32,162 nt of DNA from contig NZ_JARFVC010000045.1 in the NCBI RefSeq assembly GCF_029193815.1, positions 1-32,162 on the forward strand, read 5' to 3'. The notes beneath the pieces were generated by a model. The model was not told the DNA's origin, searched no databases, and was given only the letters and a program-made list of their open reading frames with translations. A program made the position numbers and the translations under genes. Origin of the DNA: Cytobacillus sp. S13-E01 (lineage in GTDB: Bacteria; Bacillota; Bacilli; Bacillales; Bacillaceae_L). Shown piece by piece: positions 22,221 to 31,042 of this stretch (positions are counted from its first letter, which is position 1; the number at the start of each line of letters is the position of its first letter).

Positions 22221-23762
22221 GTGTCTAATAAAATTGATTTATCAAAATTTGAAAAAAAGATCATTTTACGCCAAATTGGCTATAAAGATATAAAGGATAT
22301 TATTGCGCTTCAAAAAATATGCTTTCCAGGGATGGAACCTTGGCAAAAAGATCATTTAGAAAGTCATTTAGAGGAATTTCCTGAAGGGCAAATTTGTGTG
22401 GAGTATGATGGAGAAATCATCGGTTCATGCTCAAGTTTAATCGTGAATTTCGATGAATATGATGATAAACATACATGGGAAGACATTACTGATGGAGGAT
22501 ATATCACAAATCATAATCCGGATGGCTATAATTTGTATGGCATTGAAATAATGGTACATCCAGAGTATCGTGGTATGAAAATCGGTAATAGACTTTACGA
22601 GGCAAGAAAGGATTTGGCCCGTAGATTAAATTTAAAAAGTATTATTATTGGTGGGCGTATTCCTTTTTATCATAAACACGAAAAGGAAATGTCTCCAAGG
22701 GAGTATGTAGAACAAGTAACTACCCATAAACTACATGACCCAGTATTATCCTTTCAGTTAATGAATGGCTTCACATTAATGCGCATAAACCCAAACTATT
22801 TACCAGACGATCTTGCATCTAATAAATATGCGACATTAATGGAATGGAATAACTTTGACTATCGTGCTAAAACAAAACGACATTATAAAACGGCGTTCCC
22901 TGTGCGGATATGTGTTGTCCAATACAAGATGAAACGGATTAATTCTTTTGAAGAGTTTGCAAAGCAAGTTGAGTATTATACGGATGTAGCATCTGATGCT
23001 GGCTCTGACTTTGCAGTGTTTCCAGAAATATTTACAACTCAATTAATGTCATTTTTAGATGAACAATCTCCAAGTAAAGCAATCCAAAGATTGACTGAGT
23101 TTACAGAGGATTACATACTTTTATTTACAGAACTAGCTGTAAAATACAATGTAAACATTATAGGTGGCTCTCACTTTGTGGAGGAAGATGAGGGGAAAAT
23201 TTATAATATAGCCTACCTATTTAGAAGAGATGGAACGATTGAAAAACAATACAAAATTCATATCACACCAAATGAAAGAAAGTGGTGGGGAATTAGTCGT
23301 GGCGATAAAGTAAGGGTTTTTGATACAGATTGCGGAAAGATTGCAATACAGATTTGCTATGATATTGAGTTTCCAGAACTAGCACGTATCGCTACAGACC
23401 GTGGAGCAAACATTATCTTTACGCCGTTTTGTACTGAAGATCGACAAGGCTACCTCCGTGTGCGCTATTGTGCTCAAGCTCGTGCAGTTGAAAATCAAAT
23501 TTATACAGTAATCGCAGGGACGGTTGGAAATCTGCCGCAAACAGAGAATATGGATATTCAATATGCACAATCAGCGATCTTCGCACCTTCTGATTTTGAG
23601 TTTGCACGAGAAGGTATTGTTGGAGAATGTAATCCAAATATTGAAATGGTCATTATTGGTGATGTCGATTTAGAAATCCTGCGCCGTCAACGTCAAAGCG
23701 GGACAGTACGTCAATTAAAAGATCGACGACCTGATATTTACGGAATTAACTATAAGGATTAA
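22221..23762 (+). CDS. yhcX: GNAT acetyltransferase fused to a carbon-nitrogen hydrolase (YhcX-like)
   Basis: 513 residues in two enzymes. Residues about 14-200 form a GNAT domain with the acyl-CoA site IMVHPEYRGMKIGNRLYEARK. From about 226 a nitrilase-superfamily domain follows with its triad Glu269 (AVFPEIF), Lys345 (QYKIHITP) and Cys379 (QICYDIEFPE). The nitrilase half should hydrolyse an amide or nitrile; the GNAT half should acetylate an amine; the substrates are not known to me. The start is GTG at 22221, nine bases after GAGGAGGG. It corresponds to B. subtilis YhcX by layout, length and neighbourhood. Confidence 0.9.
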   Translation: MSNKIDLSKFEKKIILRQIGYKDIKDIIALQKICFPGMEPWQKDHLESHLEEFPEGQICVEYDGEIIGSCSSLIVNFDEYDDKHTWEDITDGGYITNHNPDGYNLYGIEIMVHPEYRGMKIGNRLYEARKDLARRLNLKSIIIGGRIPFYHKHEKEMSPREYVEQVTTHKLHDPVLSFQLMNGFTLMRINPNYLPDDLASNKYATLMEWNNFDYRAKTKRHYKTAFPVRICVVQYKMKRINSFEEFAKQVEYYTDVASDAGSDFAVFPEIFTTQLMSFLDEQSPSKAIQRLTEFTEDYILLFTELAVKYNVNIIGGSHFVEEDEGKIYNIAYLFRRDGTIEKQYKIHITPNERKWWGISRGDKVRVFDTDCGKIAIQICYDIEFPELARIATDRGANIIFTPFCTEDRQGYLRVRYCAQARAVENQIYTVIAGTVGNLPQTENMDIQYAQSAIFAPSDFEFAREGIVGECNPNIEMVIIGDVDLEILRRQRQSGTVRQLKDRRPDIYGINYKD

Positions 23763-23768
23763 CTTTGT

Positions 23769-23796
23769 GACACTACTAAATGGTGGTGTCTTCTAT
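23769..23796 (+). terminator. Terminator after yhcX
   Basis: GACACTAC and GTGGTGTC pair (one G-U) around TAAATG, followed by TTCTATT. Moderate strength. Confidence 0.6.
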
Positions 23797-23843
23797 TAAA
23801 CCCTTTTTTAAAATATGAATGCTATTACCGATTTTTATCATAT

Positions 23844-23980
23844 AGTGGAACTTCAATCAATGGGGGTTTTCTTCATCCTCCACTAATTGTTAGTTGAACT
23901 TATCGGACCTTTAGGGGCAAGTTGATCCCCACCTAAACTTCCTTGAATTCCATAAGTTTTGTGGTGGGTTTTACTGCCCC
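23844..23980. other. Structured intergenic element with nested stems, unknown
   Basis: In the 300-base gap before pgcA, AGTGGA (23844) pairs with TCCACT (23879), and GGGGCA (23914-23919) pairs with TGCCCC (23975-23980), enclosing a second stem CCCACC (23928-23933) with GGTGGG (23963-23968). The GC-rich arms stand out in AT-rich surroundings. It could be a mobile-element remnant or an RNA structure in the pgcA leader. I see no open frame here. Confidence 0.45.
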
Positions 23981-24075
23981 CTTGCGCATGAGAAAAAATA
24001 TCATACTGTTTTAGCAGGGATAACATAAAATATGAAGAATACTGAAAAAGACTAAATGAAAAGCAGGTGGCAACA

Positions 24076-25824
24076 GTGAACTGGAAAAAAATTTATAAGC
24101 AGTGGGTTAACAATGCTTCTTTAGATCCAGAGATGAAGCAATTATTAACTGAAAAAGAGGAAAATGAGAGTGAGCTTGAAGATTGCTTTTATAAGAACTT
24201 AGAATTTGGTACTGGTGGTATGCGTGGGGAAATTGGCCCAGGTACAAATCGTATGAATGTGTATACTGTTCGTAAAGCATCGGAGGGTTTAGCAAAATAC
24301 ATAGAATCATTTGGTGATGACGCGAAAAAGCGGGGTGTGGTGATTGCATTTGATTCACGTAACAAATCTCCTGAATTTGCGATGGAATCGGCTAAAACGT
24401 TGGCGACACATGGCATTCAAACATATGTCTTTGATGAATTGCGTCCTACTCCTGAACTGTCTTTTGCTGTTCGTCATTTAAATGCCTATTCCGGCATTGT
24501 CGTAACAGCGAGTCACAATCCTCCTGAATACAATGGATATAAAGTATATGGTTCAGACGGTGGACAATTACCACCAGCAGAGGCAGATATAGTCATTCAG
24601 AACGTAAACGCTGCTGAAAATGAATTGCTTATACACGTAGAGAGTGAAGATGTGTTAAAAGAACGGGGACTAATTACGATTATAGGTAAAGAAATTGATG
24701 AAGCATATACTGAAAAATTAATGACAATTTCATTAAACCCTGGGTTATCAACAGAGGTTGATGTGAAGGTTGTTTTCACTCCCTTACATGGAACAGCAAA
24801 CAAACCTGTAAGAAGAGGATTAGATGCATTAGGCTATAAGAATGTTTCAATAGTTAAGGAACAAGAGCTTCCTGACCCTAATTTTTCTACTGTAACATCT
24901 CCAAACCCAGAGGAACATGCAGCATTTGAACTTGCAATTCGGGAGGGCAAAAAGTTGGATGCTGATTTACTAATTGCAACTGATCCAGATGCAGATAGAC
25001 TTGGGATTGCAGTTAAGGATGAAAGTGGCGAATATGTGGTTCTTTCAGGAAACCAAACTGGCGCCATTTTACTTGAGTATATTTTGTCTCAAAAGAAAGA
25101 TAAAGGCATTCTTCCTGATAATGGTGTCGTTCTAAAAACAATTGTAACCTCTGAAATTGGACGCGAAATTGCAACTTCGTATGGTGTAGCAACAGTTGAT
25201 ACCTTAACAGGCTTTAAGTTTATTGGTGAAAAAATTCAAGAGTATGAGGAATCAGGACAATACTCATTCCAATTTGGTTATGAAGAAAGTTATGGCTACC
25301 TAATTGGTGATTTTGCACGGGACAAAGATGCAGTGCAAGCTGCATTACTAGCTGTAGAAGTGTGTGCTTATTATAAAAACAGCGGTCTAACATTACATGA
25401 AGGTTTGATGCAATTGTTCGAAAAGTATGGCTATTATCGTGAAGGGTTGGAATCATTAACTCTTAAAGGTAAAGAAGGTGCCGAACAAATTGAGAGCCTA
25501 CTAACAAGGTTTAGAGCTGTTCCTCCTACAGAAATTGCCGGACGTAATGTGGTTACTGTTGAAGACTATAAAACAAGTCAACGGACCGATTTAGCAGCAA
25601 GCAAAAAGGAGGTCATTCACTTACCAAAGTCGAATGTACTAAAATACTATCTTGAGGATGGATCTTGGTTCTGTATAAGACCATCTGGAACAGAACCAAA
25701 GGTTAAGTTCTACTTTGGTGTTAAAGGTACGTCACTGGAAGAAAGTAAAACAAACTTAGAACAGATTTCAAAAGATTTAGTAAAACAAATTCATAATCTT
25801 CTTAATGTAACAGCAAGACCATAA
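24076..25824 (+). CDS. pgcA: Phosphoglucomutase (PgcA/YhxB type)
   Basis: It interconverts glucose 6-phosphate and glucose 1-phosphate in the cytosol, feeding UDP-glucose for glycolipid anchors and teichoic acid decoration. The four-domain alpha-phosphohexomutase signatures are present: [18 protein letters not shown] near the N-terminus, the phosphoserine loop [13 protein letters not shown] (Ser about 146), the metal loop [10 protein letters not shown], the sugar loop GYEESYGYL, and the phosphate-binding [12 protein letters not shown] near the C-terminus. GTG at 24076 (582 residues) is chosen because AGGTGG lies five bases upstream and the N-terminus then aligns with B. subtilis PgcA; a GTG at 24067 is the alternative. 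The terminator overlaps the last codons. Confidence 0.95.
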   Translation: MNWKKIYKQWVNNASLDPEMKQLLTEKEENESELEDCFYKNLEFGTGGMRGEIGPGTNRMNVYTVRKASEGLAKYIESFGDDAKKRGVVIAFDSRNKSPEFAMESAKTLATHGIQTYVFDELRPTPELSFAVRHLNAYSGIVVTASHNPPEYNGYKVYGSDGGQLPPAEADIVIQNVNAAENELLIHVESEDVLKERGLITIIGKEIDEAYTEKLMTISLNPGLSTEVDVKVVFTPLHGTANKPVRRGLDALGYKNVSIVKEQELPDPNFSTVTSPNPEEHAAFELAIREGKKLDADLLIATDPDADRLGIAVKDESGEYVVLSGNQTGAILLEYILSQKKDKGILPDNGVVLKTIVTSEIGREIATSYGVATVDTLTGFKFIGEKIQEYEESGQYSFQFGYEESYGYLIGDFARDKDAVQAALLAVEVCAYYKNSGLTLHEGLMQLFEKYGYYREGLESLTLKGKEGAEQIESLLTRFRAVPPTEIAGRNVVTVEDYKTSQRTDLAASKKEVIHLPKSNVLKYYLEDGSWFCIRPSGTEPKVKFYFGVKGTSLEESKTNLEQISKDLVKQIHNLLNVTARP

Positions 25825-25841
25825 TGGTCTTGCTGTTTTTT
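25809..25841 (+). terminator. Terminator overlapping the pgcA stop codon
   Basis: AACAGCAAGACCA and TGGTCTTGCTGTT pair perfectly with the TAA stop in the loop, followed by TTTTT. The last four pgcA codons are part of the stem. Confidence 0.9.
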
Positions 25842-25924
25842 AAAAGAATAGCATAAAATTTAGGTGCAACAGGGTATGATAAAATTTCCAATCGTAACAC
25901 TACACATTTAGGTGCAAAACAATA

Positions 25925-25963
25925 TTAAAAAAGGAAGGGGCGAGAAAAGCTCACCTTCCTTTT
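25925..25963 (-). terminator. Terminator of yhdB (minus strand)
   Basis: On the minus strand AAGGAAGG and CCTTCCTT pair around GTGAGC-type loop sequence, followed by a T-run. Confidence 0.75.
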
Positions 25964-25970
25964 GTTCACT

Positions 25971-26216
25971 TTATACTAACGCCGTTATTTCTTCTTCTTC
26001 TTCTTTAAATTCAGAAGCATGATCGATATAGCGAAGTAATGAATAAAGGTTATTTTCAATCACCGTGTAGTCTTTTTCAAAATTATATGCATGTAAAAAC
26101 TGCTCGATTTTTTTAGATAGAAAATCATCTTTTGTCCTCACCATCAGGATTAACAGGTTATCCCATTGTGATCGGTGAGTGTAATAAAGCGCTTTATCGT
26201 AATCGACTATATTCAC
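25971..26216 (-). CDS. yhdB: YhdB-like small protein
   Basis: 81 residues, soluble, with NIVDYDKALYYTHRSQWDNL at the N-terminus and an acidic tail (EFKEEEEEITALV). From memory the sequence matches the YhdB family of Bacillus, whose function is unknown, and the position after pgcA fits the B. subtilis order. The start is GTG at 26216, seven bases after AAGGAGGG. Confidence 0.75.
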   Translation of the reverse strand: MNIVDYDKALYYTHRSQWDNLLILMVRTKDDFLSKKIEQFLHAYNFEKDYTVIENNLYSLLRYIDHASEFKEEEEEITALV

Positions 26217-26405
26217 TCGTCATCCCTCCTTCTTTAGGAGTTGAGTTTAGTTTGTGGAGTTGAGCTGTTTTATTGCACTGTAAATGTTGGGGTAAACACC
26301 AATGCATTTTTTTGAATAATTGGGTTTTGTTATTCCTAAAAATGCCAAAGTAAGAGTAGCTTATTTGTAAAACCTAAGATAAATAAAAATTTGGGGTTAT
26401 TAATG

Positions 26406-27398
26406 ATGAAGAAACTAATTTTTTGTTTAAATTTTCTACTTCTTTTTGTTTATCAAACTGAATCCATTGGTGCTGCAATTGTAAATCCAGACCAAGTATA
26501 TACATATGACCAAATGATGATGGATATTAAGTCGTTAACAAGACATTATCCAGAAGAACTTGAAGTCAAAATAATTGGAAGGTCTACTTTAGGGAAAGAA
26601 ATACCTGCTATCAAGCTTGGGAAAGGGGAAAAAAATATTTTATTTATTGGCTCACACCATGGAAGAGAATGGTTGACAACCAATTTACTAATGAAAATGC
26701 TTGATGCCTATACTCCTGCTTACAAAAAAGGCGGAACGCTTTTTGAATATGATGTATCAGTACTTGACAAAGTCTCAATATGGTTTGTGCCTATGTTAAA
26801 TCCGGACGGTGTGACGATACAGCAACAAGGAATCGACAAATTCCCTATTGTTTATAAAGAGCTCCTACTTGATATGAATGAAAATGATCTTAATTTTAAA
26901 AAATGGAAGGCAAACGGCATCGGGATAGATTTAAATCGGCAATATCCAGCGGGTTGGAATGAAATTGAAGGGGATTCTGATAATGTCTCGTATCAATTTT
27001 ATAAAGGGAATAAACCGTTAGAGGCTAAAGAGACGGATGCGATGGTAAGGTTTACCTATGAAATAGATCCATCTATTGCTATAGCGTATCACTCTAGCGG
27101 AAGGGTCTTATATTGGTACTATAAAAATAAATCAGAATTTGTCAATCGGGATAAGAAAATAGCTCAAAAGTTTTCTAAAATGACCGGTTACGAACTTGCA
27201 GAGCCTCCAAAACATGCAGTTGGTGGAGGATATACAGATTGGTTTATTAGTGAATTTAATCGACCAGCCTTTACTGCTGAAATAAGTTTTCAAGTAAATG
27301 AAACCAGTCCACCGCTTTATGTGTTAGCGGAAGAATGGAAACGTAATAGGGCGATAGGGCTAATGATGGCCACAGAAGCCGTAAAACTAGAAAAGTAA
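26406..27398 (+). CDS. Secreted M14 zinc carboxypeptidase
   Basis: About 330 residues with an N-terminal signal peptide (MKKLIFCLNFLLLFVY, cleavage probably after SIGA). The M14 catalytic domain shows the zinc motif HHGRE (ligands His85 and Glu88), the third ligand in IAYHSSG, the substrate-binding NPDG and DLNRQYPAGW motifs, and the catalytic Glu in FTAEISF. The DLNR form is that of the gamma-D-glutamyl-diamino-acid peptidase branch, so cutting of cell-wall or spore peptidoglycan peptides is more likely than food digestion. No LysM domain is present. ATG at 26403 or 26406 are both possible, after a weak GGGG. The next gene starts 62 bases downstream. Confidence 0.85.
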   Translation: MKKLIFCLNFLLLFVYQTESIGAAIVNPDQVYTYDQMMMDIKSLTRHYPEELEVKIIGRSTLGKEIPAIKLGKGEKNILFIGSHHGREWLTTNLLMKMLDAYTPAYKKGGTLFEYDVSVLDKVSIWFVPMLNPDGVTIQQQGIDKFPIVYKELLLDMNENDLNFKKWKANGIGIDLNRQYPAGWNEIEGDSDNVSYQFYKGNKPLEAKETDAMVRFTYEIDPSIAIAYHSSGRVLYWYYKNKSEFVNRDKKIAQKFSKMTGYELAEPPKHAVGGGYTDWFISEFNRPAFTAEISFQVNETSPPLYVLAEEWKRNRAIGLMMATEAVKLEK

Positions 27399-27460
27399 TT
27401 TTGATATTTTCATTTTTCTTGGAAAAACTATCATTAATTCAGATGAAAGAAGGAATGAAA

Positions 27461-27790
27461 ATGAACAGATTTACATATAAAATTGGTATAATTGCTATGA
27501 TTTTCAGCATTATAGCATATACCCAATTTAGCACTCAAACCTATGCTCAAAATGAGGATTATAAGAAGTGGGGGCAAATTGCAGTTGATGTTGCAAAATT
27601 AAACTATACCGATAGTCAAATTAGTGATTACGATTATAAAGGACGAAAAGTTATCTCAGAGACAGAAGCGCAAGATACATTTGAGCTTCAGATTAAAGAT
27701 GAAAATCGTACATTTACTGCAATTGTGAATGTCAAATTTAATCCTAAGACAAATTTATTAACATCAGTCACATTAAAGGAAACAAGGTAA
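27461..27790 (+). CDS. Secreted DUF3889 protein (YqzG-like)
   Basis: 109 residues from the ATG at 27461, six bases after AGAAGGA. A signal peptide (MNRFTYKIGIIAMIFSIIAY, cleavage near TYA-QN) leads into a compact domain: DYKKWGQIAVDVAKLNY, then a strand-rich part ending VNVKFNPKTNLLTSVTLKE. This fits the DUF3889 family, related to B. subtilis YqzG, function unknown. A longer frame from 27401 lacks a ribosome site and would spoil the signal peptide. It probably shares a transcript with the carboxypeptidase upstream. Confidence 0.75.
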   Translation: MNRFTYKIGIIAMIFSIIAYTQFSTQTYAQNEDYKKWGQIAVDVAKLNYTDSQISDYDYKGRKVISETEAQDTFELQIKDENRTFTAIVNVKFNPKTNLLTSVTLKETR

Positions 27791-27817
27791 AGGCGCCGGT
27801 TACTGGGCCTTTATTTT
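27789..27817 (+). terminator. Terminator after the DUF3889 gene
   Basis: AAAGGC and GCCTTT pair around a loop containing GCCGGTTACTGG, followed by ATTTTAT. Moderate. Confidence 0.55.
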
Positions 27818-28009
27818 ATCAAATAATCCTCCCATCCTAGACCTTTAACTACTAATAAAATAGCCCCGGATAACCAAAAATCTTCAATTATTTTCCTAAC
27901 ATTTACAAGCATTTTTAATGATATATGGATAAAGAACTTCTAAACCTTTTTCATCATTTCCCGAAGTTGGTCATAAATTGTGATAAGGAAGAAAAGGGGG
28001 AGATCAACT

Positions 28010-29428
28010 TTGAGATATGAGGACCGAAAAGCGTTAGAGTATTCGATAGATGAAATTACTGAAATTGCTAAATATTTTGGTCTTGACTTCTATCCGATGA
28101 GGTATGAAATTTGTCCAGCAGATATTATTTATACGTTTGGAGCATATGGAATGCCAACTCGTTTTTCACATTGGAGCTTTGGCAAGCAGTTTTATAAAAT
28201 GAAGATTCAATATGATTTAGGATTAAGTAAAATTTATGAATTGGTTATCAACTCCGACCCTTGTTACGCATTTTTGCTTGACACAAACTCTTTAATCCAA
28301 AACAAGCTAATTGTTGCGCATGTTTTGGCTCACTGTGATTTCTTTAAAAACAATTGCCGATTCGGTAATACAAAACGAGATATGGTTGAAAGTATGGCTG
28401 CAACTGCCGAACGAATTAACCATTATGAGCTTATTCATGGTAAGCAGGCAGTTGAAACATTTTTAGATGCAGTCCTGGCAATCCAGGAGCATATTGACCC
28501 CTCATTAATGAGACCAAAACTTCCGTGGAGCTTAGACGATGAGGAGGAAGAAGATGGTAAAATAACATCAAATGCTACTCCATACGATGACCTTTGGGGT
28601 TTAGATGATAAAAATAAACCGAAAGCTGTTCCACAAAAGAGACGAAAAAGATTCCCACCAAATCCGGAAAAGGATATCTTATTATTTATAGAAGAACACA
28701 GTCGTGAACTAGAAGAGTGGCAACGTGATATCTTAACAATGATGCGGGAAGAAATGTTGTACTTCTGGCCACAACTAGAAACGAAAATCATGAACGAAGG
28801 CTGGGCTTCCTACTGGCATCAACGAATTATACGTGAGTTGGATTTATCATCTTCTGAAGCAATAGAATTTGCAAAACTAAATGCAGGTGTTGTTCAGCCA
28901 TCTAGAACGAGCATCAATCCCTATTATTTAGGATTAAAAATCTTTGAAGATATTGAAGAGAGGTACAATAATCCTACGAAAGAAATGATTGAACTAGGTG
29001 TGAAACCAGGTTCCGGTCGGGAGAAAATGTTTGAAGTGCGTGAAATTGAATCTGACATTTCTTTTATTAGAAATTATTTAACAAAAGACCTTGTCATGCG
29101 TGAAGATATGTACCTTTTCCAAAAACAAGGAAAGGACTATAAAGTTGTTGATAAACAATGGGAGCAAGTCCGAGATCAGTTAGTAAGTATGCGTGTTAAT
29201 GGTGGTTTTCCATATATCACAGTTAATGATGGTGACTATTTAAAAAGTGGGGAAATGTACTTAAAGCACTGGTATGAGGATATAGAGTTAGATTTGAAAT
29301 ATCTTGAAAAAGTATTACCTTATCTATACCAACTCTGGGGAAGACCTGTTCATTTGGAGTCAATGATTGAAAATAAAAGTGTTGTCTTTACGTATGATGG
29401 GAAGAATATGCATAGGAAGTATATTTAG
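28010..29428 (+). CDS. spoVR: Stage V sporulation protein R
   Basis: 472 residues, close in length to B. subtilis SpoVR, needed for normal spore cortex formation. Diagnostic stretches include [20 protein letters not shown], the metal-ligand-like [12 protein letters not shown] and [11 protein letters not shown] near the middle, and [17 protein letters not shown] near the C-terminus. The start is TTG at 28010, behind GGGGGAG; the first residues ([19 protein letters not shown]) then align with B. subtilis. A CATAAATT at 27972-27979 with TCATCAT 15 bases upstream is a weak candidate for a sigma-E promoter, which would fit the known mother-cell expression. The linker at about 185-220 is acidic and variable. 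Confidence 0.95.
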   Translation: MRYEDRKALEYSIDEITEIAKYFGLDFYPMRYEICPADIIYTFGAYGMPTRFSHWSFGKQFYKMKIQYDLGLSKIYELVINSDPCYAFLLDTNSLIQNKLIVAHVLAHCDFFKNNCRFGNTKRDMVESMAATAERINHYELIHGKQAVETFLDAVLAIQEHIDPSLMRPKLPWSLDDEEEEDGKITSNATPYDDLWGLDDKNKPKAVPQKRRKRFPPNPEKDILLFIEEHSRELEEWQRDILTMMREEMLYFWPQLETKIMNEGWASYWHQRIIRELDLSSSEAIEFAKLNAGVVQPSRTSINPYYLGLKIFEDIEERYNNPTKEMIELGVKPGSGREKMFEVREIESDISFIRNYLTKDLVMREDMYLFQKQGKDYKVVDKQWEQVRDQLVSMRVNGGFPYITVNDGDYLKSGEMYLKHWYEDIELDLKYLEKVLPYLYQLWGRPVHLESMIENKSVVFTYDGKNMHRKYI

Positions 29429-29563
29429 ATGTATACTGCTCGATTGTATATTCAGCAACACCCCTTTTTATGTATGTATGAGAAAGAAAAGTGTTTGAAC
29501 TTAGTTTTAATGGAGCACTATGCGCCCGGCCAATAAGATGGCATATGAGCAATAATTGTAGCA

Positions 29564-29607
29564 ATAATAGGCTGTCGAAGGACTCGCGACAGCCTATTAT
29601 GCTTTTT
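29564..29607 (+). terminator. Strong terminator after spoVR
   Basis: ATAATAGGCTGTCG and CGACAGCCTATTAT pair over 14 bp, followed by GCTTTTTG. The intergenic repeat starts immediately after. Confidence 0.9.
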
Positions 29608-29609
29608 GT

Positions 29610-29793
29610 CATTGTTTAGGAATTTATAAAATTATAAGGTTGTGTATAACTTCGTGTCTTTGTCTATCTACGTCTAGCTCCAGGCGCCATCGGACCTGAG
29701 GTCATAAGCCATTTCCTTTAAGAAGGAAAAACCACCTTCTTAAAGGAACCGTCTTATGCTTGTCGCCGATAAGCGGGCGCCCTTAGCTTTTGT
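29610..29793 (+). repeat. Structured intergenic repeat, full copy with alternative flank and inner hairpin
   Basis: The left flank (TTGTTTAGGAATTTATAAAA and GTGTATAACTTCGTGTC) is nearly identical to that at 7872. The core has the outer arms GGCGCCATCGG and CCGATAAGCGGGCGCC, and an inner hairpin TTCCTTTAAGAAGG/CCTTCTTAAAGGAA, a perfect 14-bp stem. Confidence 0.88.
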
Positions 29794-29799
29794 ACTTGG

Positions 29800-29925
29800 T
29801 TGATAACGTACACTGCACCTACGACGATGAGTTGGATAAAATAACATGACGGTCAGGACAAACCATCTACTAATGTTATATCCTGCACCAGCAATAGGCA
29901 CACCAATGCCGTATTAACCTCATCC
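29800..29925 (-). pseudogene. Decayed YjcZ-like miniprotein gene
   Basis: On the minus strand YGIGVPIAGAGYN then FVLTVMLF reads like the YjcZ hydrophobic core, and a one-base shift restores IQLIVVGAVYVI. In-frame stops precede it and no start remains. It is a third, broken member of the tandem at 29949-30241. Confidence 0.6.
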
Positions 29926-29948
29926 TACAACATATGAATTAGTTGTAT

Positions 29949-30101
29949 TTAATAACCGCCACCAACAAAGGCAGCTCCCACAATAATAAGAAGGATGAAT
30001 AACACGACGATCAAAGCAAAACCTCCGCCAGCGCCAGCGCCAGCAACAGGTGCACTATAGCCGTATCCACATCCATACCCGTATCCAGTACCAAATGCCA
30101 T
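29949..30101 (-). CDS. YjcZ-family sporulation miniprotein
   Basis: 50 residues: a Gly/Tyr-rich N-terminus ([17 protein letters not shown]), an Ala/Gly linker and one hydrophobic helix ([19 protein letters not shown]) ending in GGGY. This is the YjcZ-type spore protein pattern, small single-span proteins made during sporulation. The ATG at 30101 follows GGAGGG by 7 bases. It lies 35 bases downstream of a sister gene on the same strand and is probably cotranscribed with it. Confidence 0.85.
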   Translation of the reverse strand: MAFGTGYGYGCGYGYSAPVAGAGAGGGFALIVVLFILLIIVGAAFVGGGY

Positions 30102-30136
30102 AAAAAACCCTCCTAACATATACTATTTAGTTTATT

Positions 30137-30241
30137 TTAATAACCGCCACCAACGTAAGCAGCTCCCACAATAATTAGTAGGATAAATAACACTACAATC
30201 AAAGCAAATCCACCACCAGCACCATATCCAGCACCACTCAT
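30137..30241 (-). CDS. YjcZ-family sporulation miniprotein (short form)
   Basis: 34 residues: [10 protein letters not shown] followed by the same hydrophobic segment as its neighbour ([19 protein letters not shown]) and GGGY. GGAGGTG lies at good distance before the ATG at 30241. A CATATATTA at 30277-30269 on the minus strand, about 30 bases upstream, resembles the -10 of sigma-E/sigma-K promoters, without a clear -35. From there to 30519 I see nothing further. Confidence 0.85.
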   Translation of the reverse strand: MSGAGYGAGGGFALIVVLFILLIIVGAAYVGGGY

Positions 30242-30519
30242 AACAACACCTCCTTAATCATTTGTTATTAATATATGTATTGCATCAAATGTTGAAATGG
30301 ATAGTACCCCATTTGAAGGTAATTTGGGCTTTACCACTTTAAGGTGATTAAGAAATTTCAGGATGGATGTCAATCAAGTGAGAACTCGCAGAAGTGTTTT
30401 TAATTTAAAAGGATAATGATATACCTTGATCATAATGCATAGACAATTGTCCTAAACTTTGATTAATACAATTTGAAAATTCTCAGGTTTCCACTAATTC
30501 CCTGATACATCTGACCTGT

Positions 30520-30546
30520 ACGATATTCTATGTAATACATATACTG
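30520..30546 (+). promoter_or_regulatory. Sigma-K-like promoter of the small Gly-rich protein
   Basis: AC at 30520-30521, 16 bases, then CATATACTG, one mismatch from CATAnnnTA. The transcription start would be about 25 bases before the start codon at 30580. Confidence 0.45.
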
Positions 30547-30579
30547 TCATATGGTCATAAAGATATGGGGGTGAAAGAA

Positions 30580-30840
30580 ATGTCAGTTGGACATTATCAT
30601 GGACTATGCCAAAGACACAAAGGTAGAGCTGTTGAAGTCAGAACCCATGACGGAAGAACTCACAGAGGTATAATTGGGCATGTTACTAACAGTAGAGTTT
30701 ATTTACAACCACTTGGAAATTCCAGAAACTTAGGCGGATTTGGTTATGGAGGGTTCGGTGCTGGCTATGGTGGCTGGGGAGCAGGACTCGCATTAGGTGC
30801 TATTGCTGGGTTAGCCTTACTACCACTATTTTTTTGGTAG
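30580..30840 (+). CDS. Small protein with Sm-like N-terminal barrel and Gly-rich hydrophobic tail
   Basis: 86 residues from the ATG at 30580, behind GGGGGTG. The first half, HKGRAVEVRTHDGRTHRGII then VYLQPL, has the strand pattern of a small Sm-like or SH3-like barrel and several His and Cys residues. The second half is Gly/Tyr-rich (GGFGYGGFGAGYGGWGAG) and ends in a hydrophobic segment LALGAIAGLALLPLFFW. The layout and the sigma-K-like promoter suggest a spore coat or spore envelope protein. I do not recognise a named family. Confidence 0.7.
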   Translation: MSVGHYHGLCQRHKGRAVEVRTHDGRTHRGIIGHVTNSRVYLQPLGNSRNLGGFGYGGFGAGYGGWGAGLALGAIAGLALLPLFFW

Positions 30841-30884
30841 CCTATTGAAATTAGAAAAAATAAATTTATAACTTTAAAATTATT

Positions 30885-30916
30885 GAAAAACTCCTATCAA
30901 AAGCTAGGAGTTTTTC
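30885..30916 (+). terminator. Terminator of the Gly-rich protein gene
   Basis: GAAAAACTCCTA and TAGGAGTTTTTC pair perfectly over 12 bp around TCAAAAGC. Confidence 0.85.
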
Positions 30917-30965
30917 ATTTTGGTTATAGACTGTCTAAATTGATGTTCCTGCATCTAAACATATA

Positions 30966-31042
30966 AACCGTTCCGTTTTGAGGTACATAACGGAAAATTG
31001 ACATTAGAAATGGCATACGAATCGAAATATGCCATTTTCCTT
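30966..31042 (+). repeat. Dispersed hairpin repeat, copy interrupted by the intron
   Basis: This is the partner of 1797-1877 in opposite orientation. GTTCCGTTTTGAGGT (30970-30984) is followed by ACGGAAAATTGACATTAGAA and a hairpin with AAATGGCATA/TATGCCATTT arms, then TTTTCCTT. The match stops at 31042, the exact 5' border of the group II intron. Confidence 0.8.

Noticed and set aside
29486-29531. Another deletion derivative of the structured repeat
   Set aside because: GTGTTTGAACTTAGTTTTAA resembles the left flank, but no core arm is left; too weak to list as a feature.
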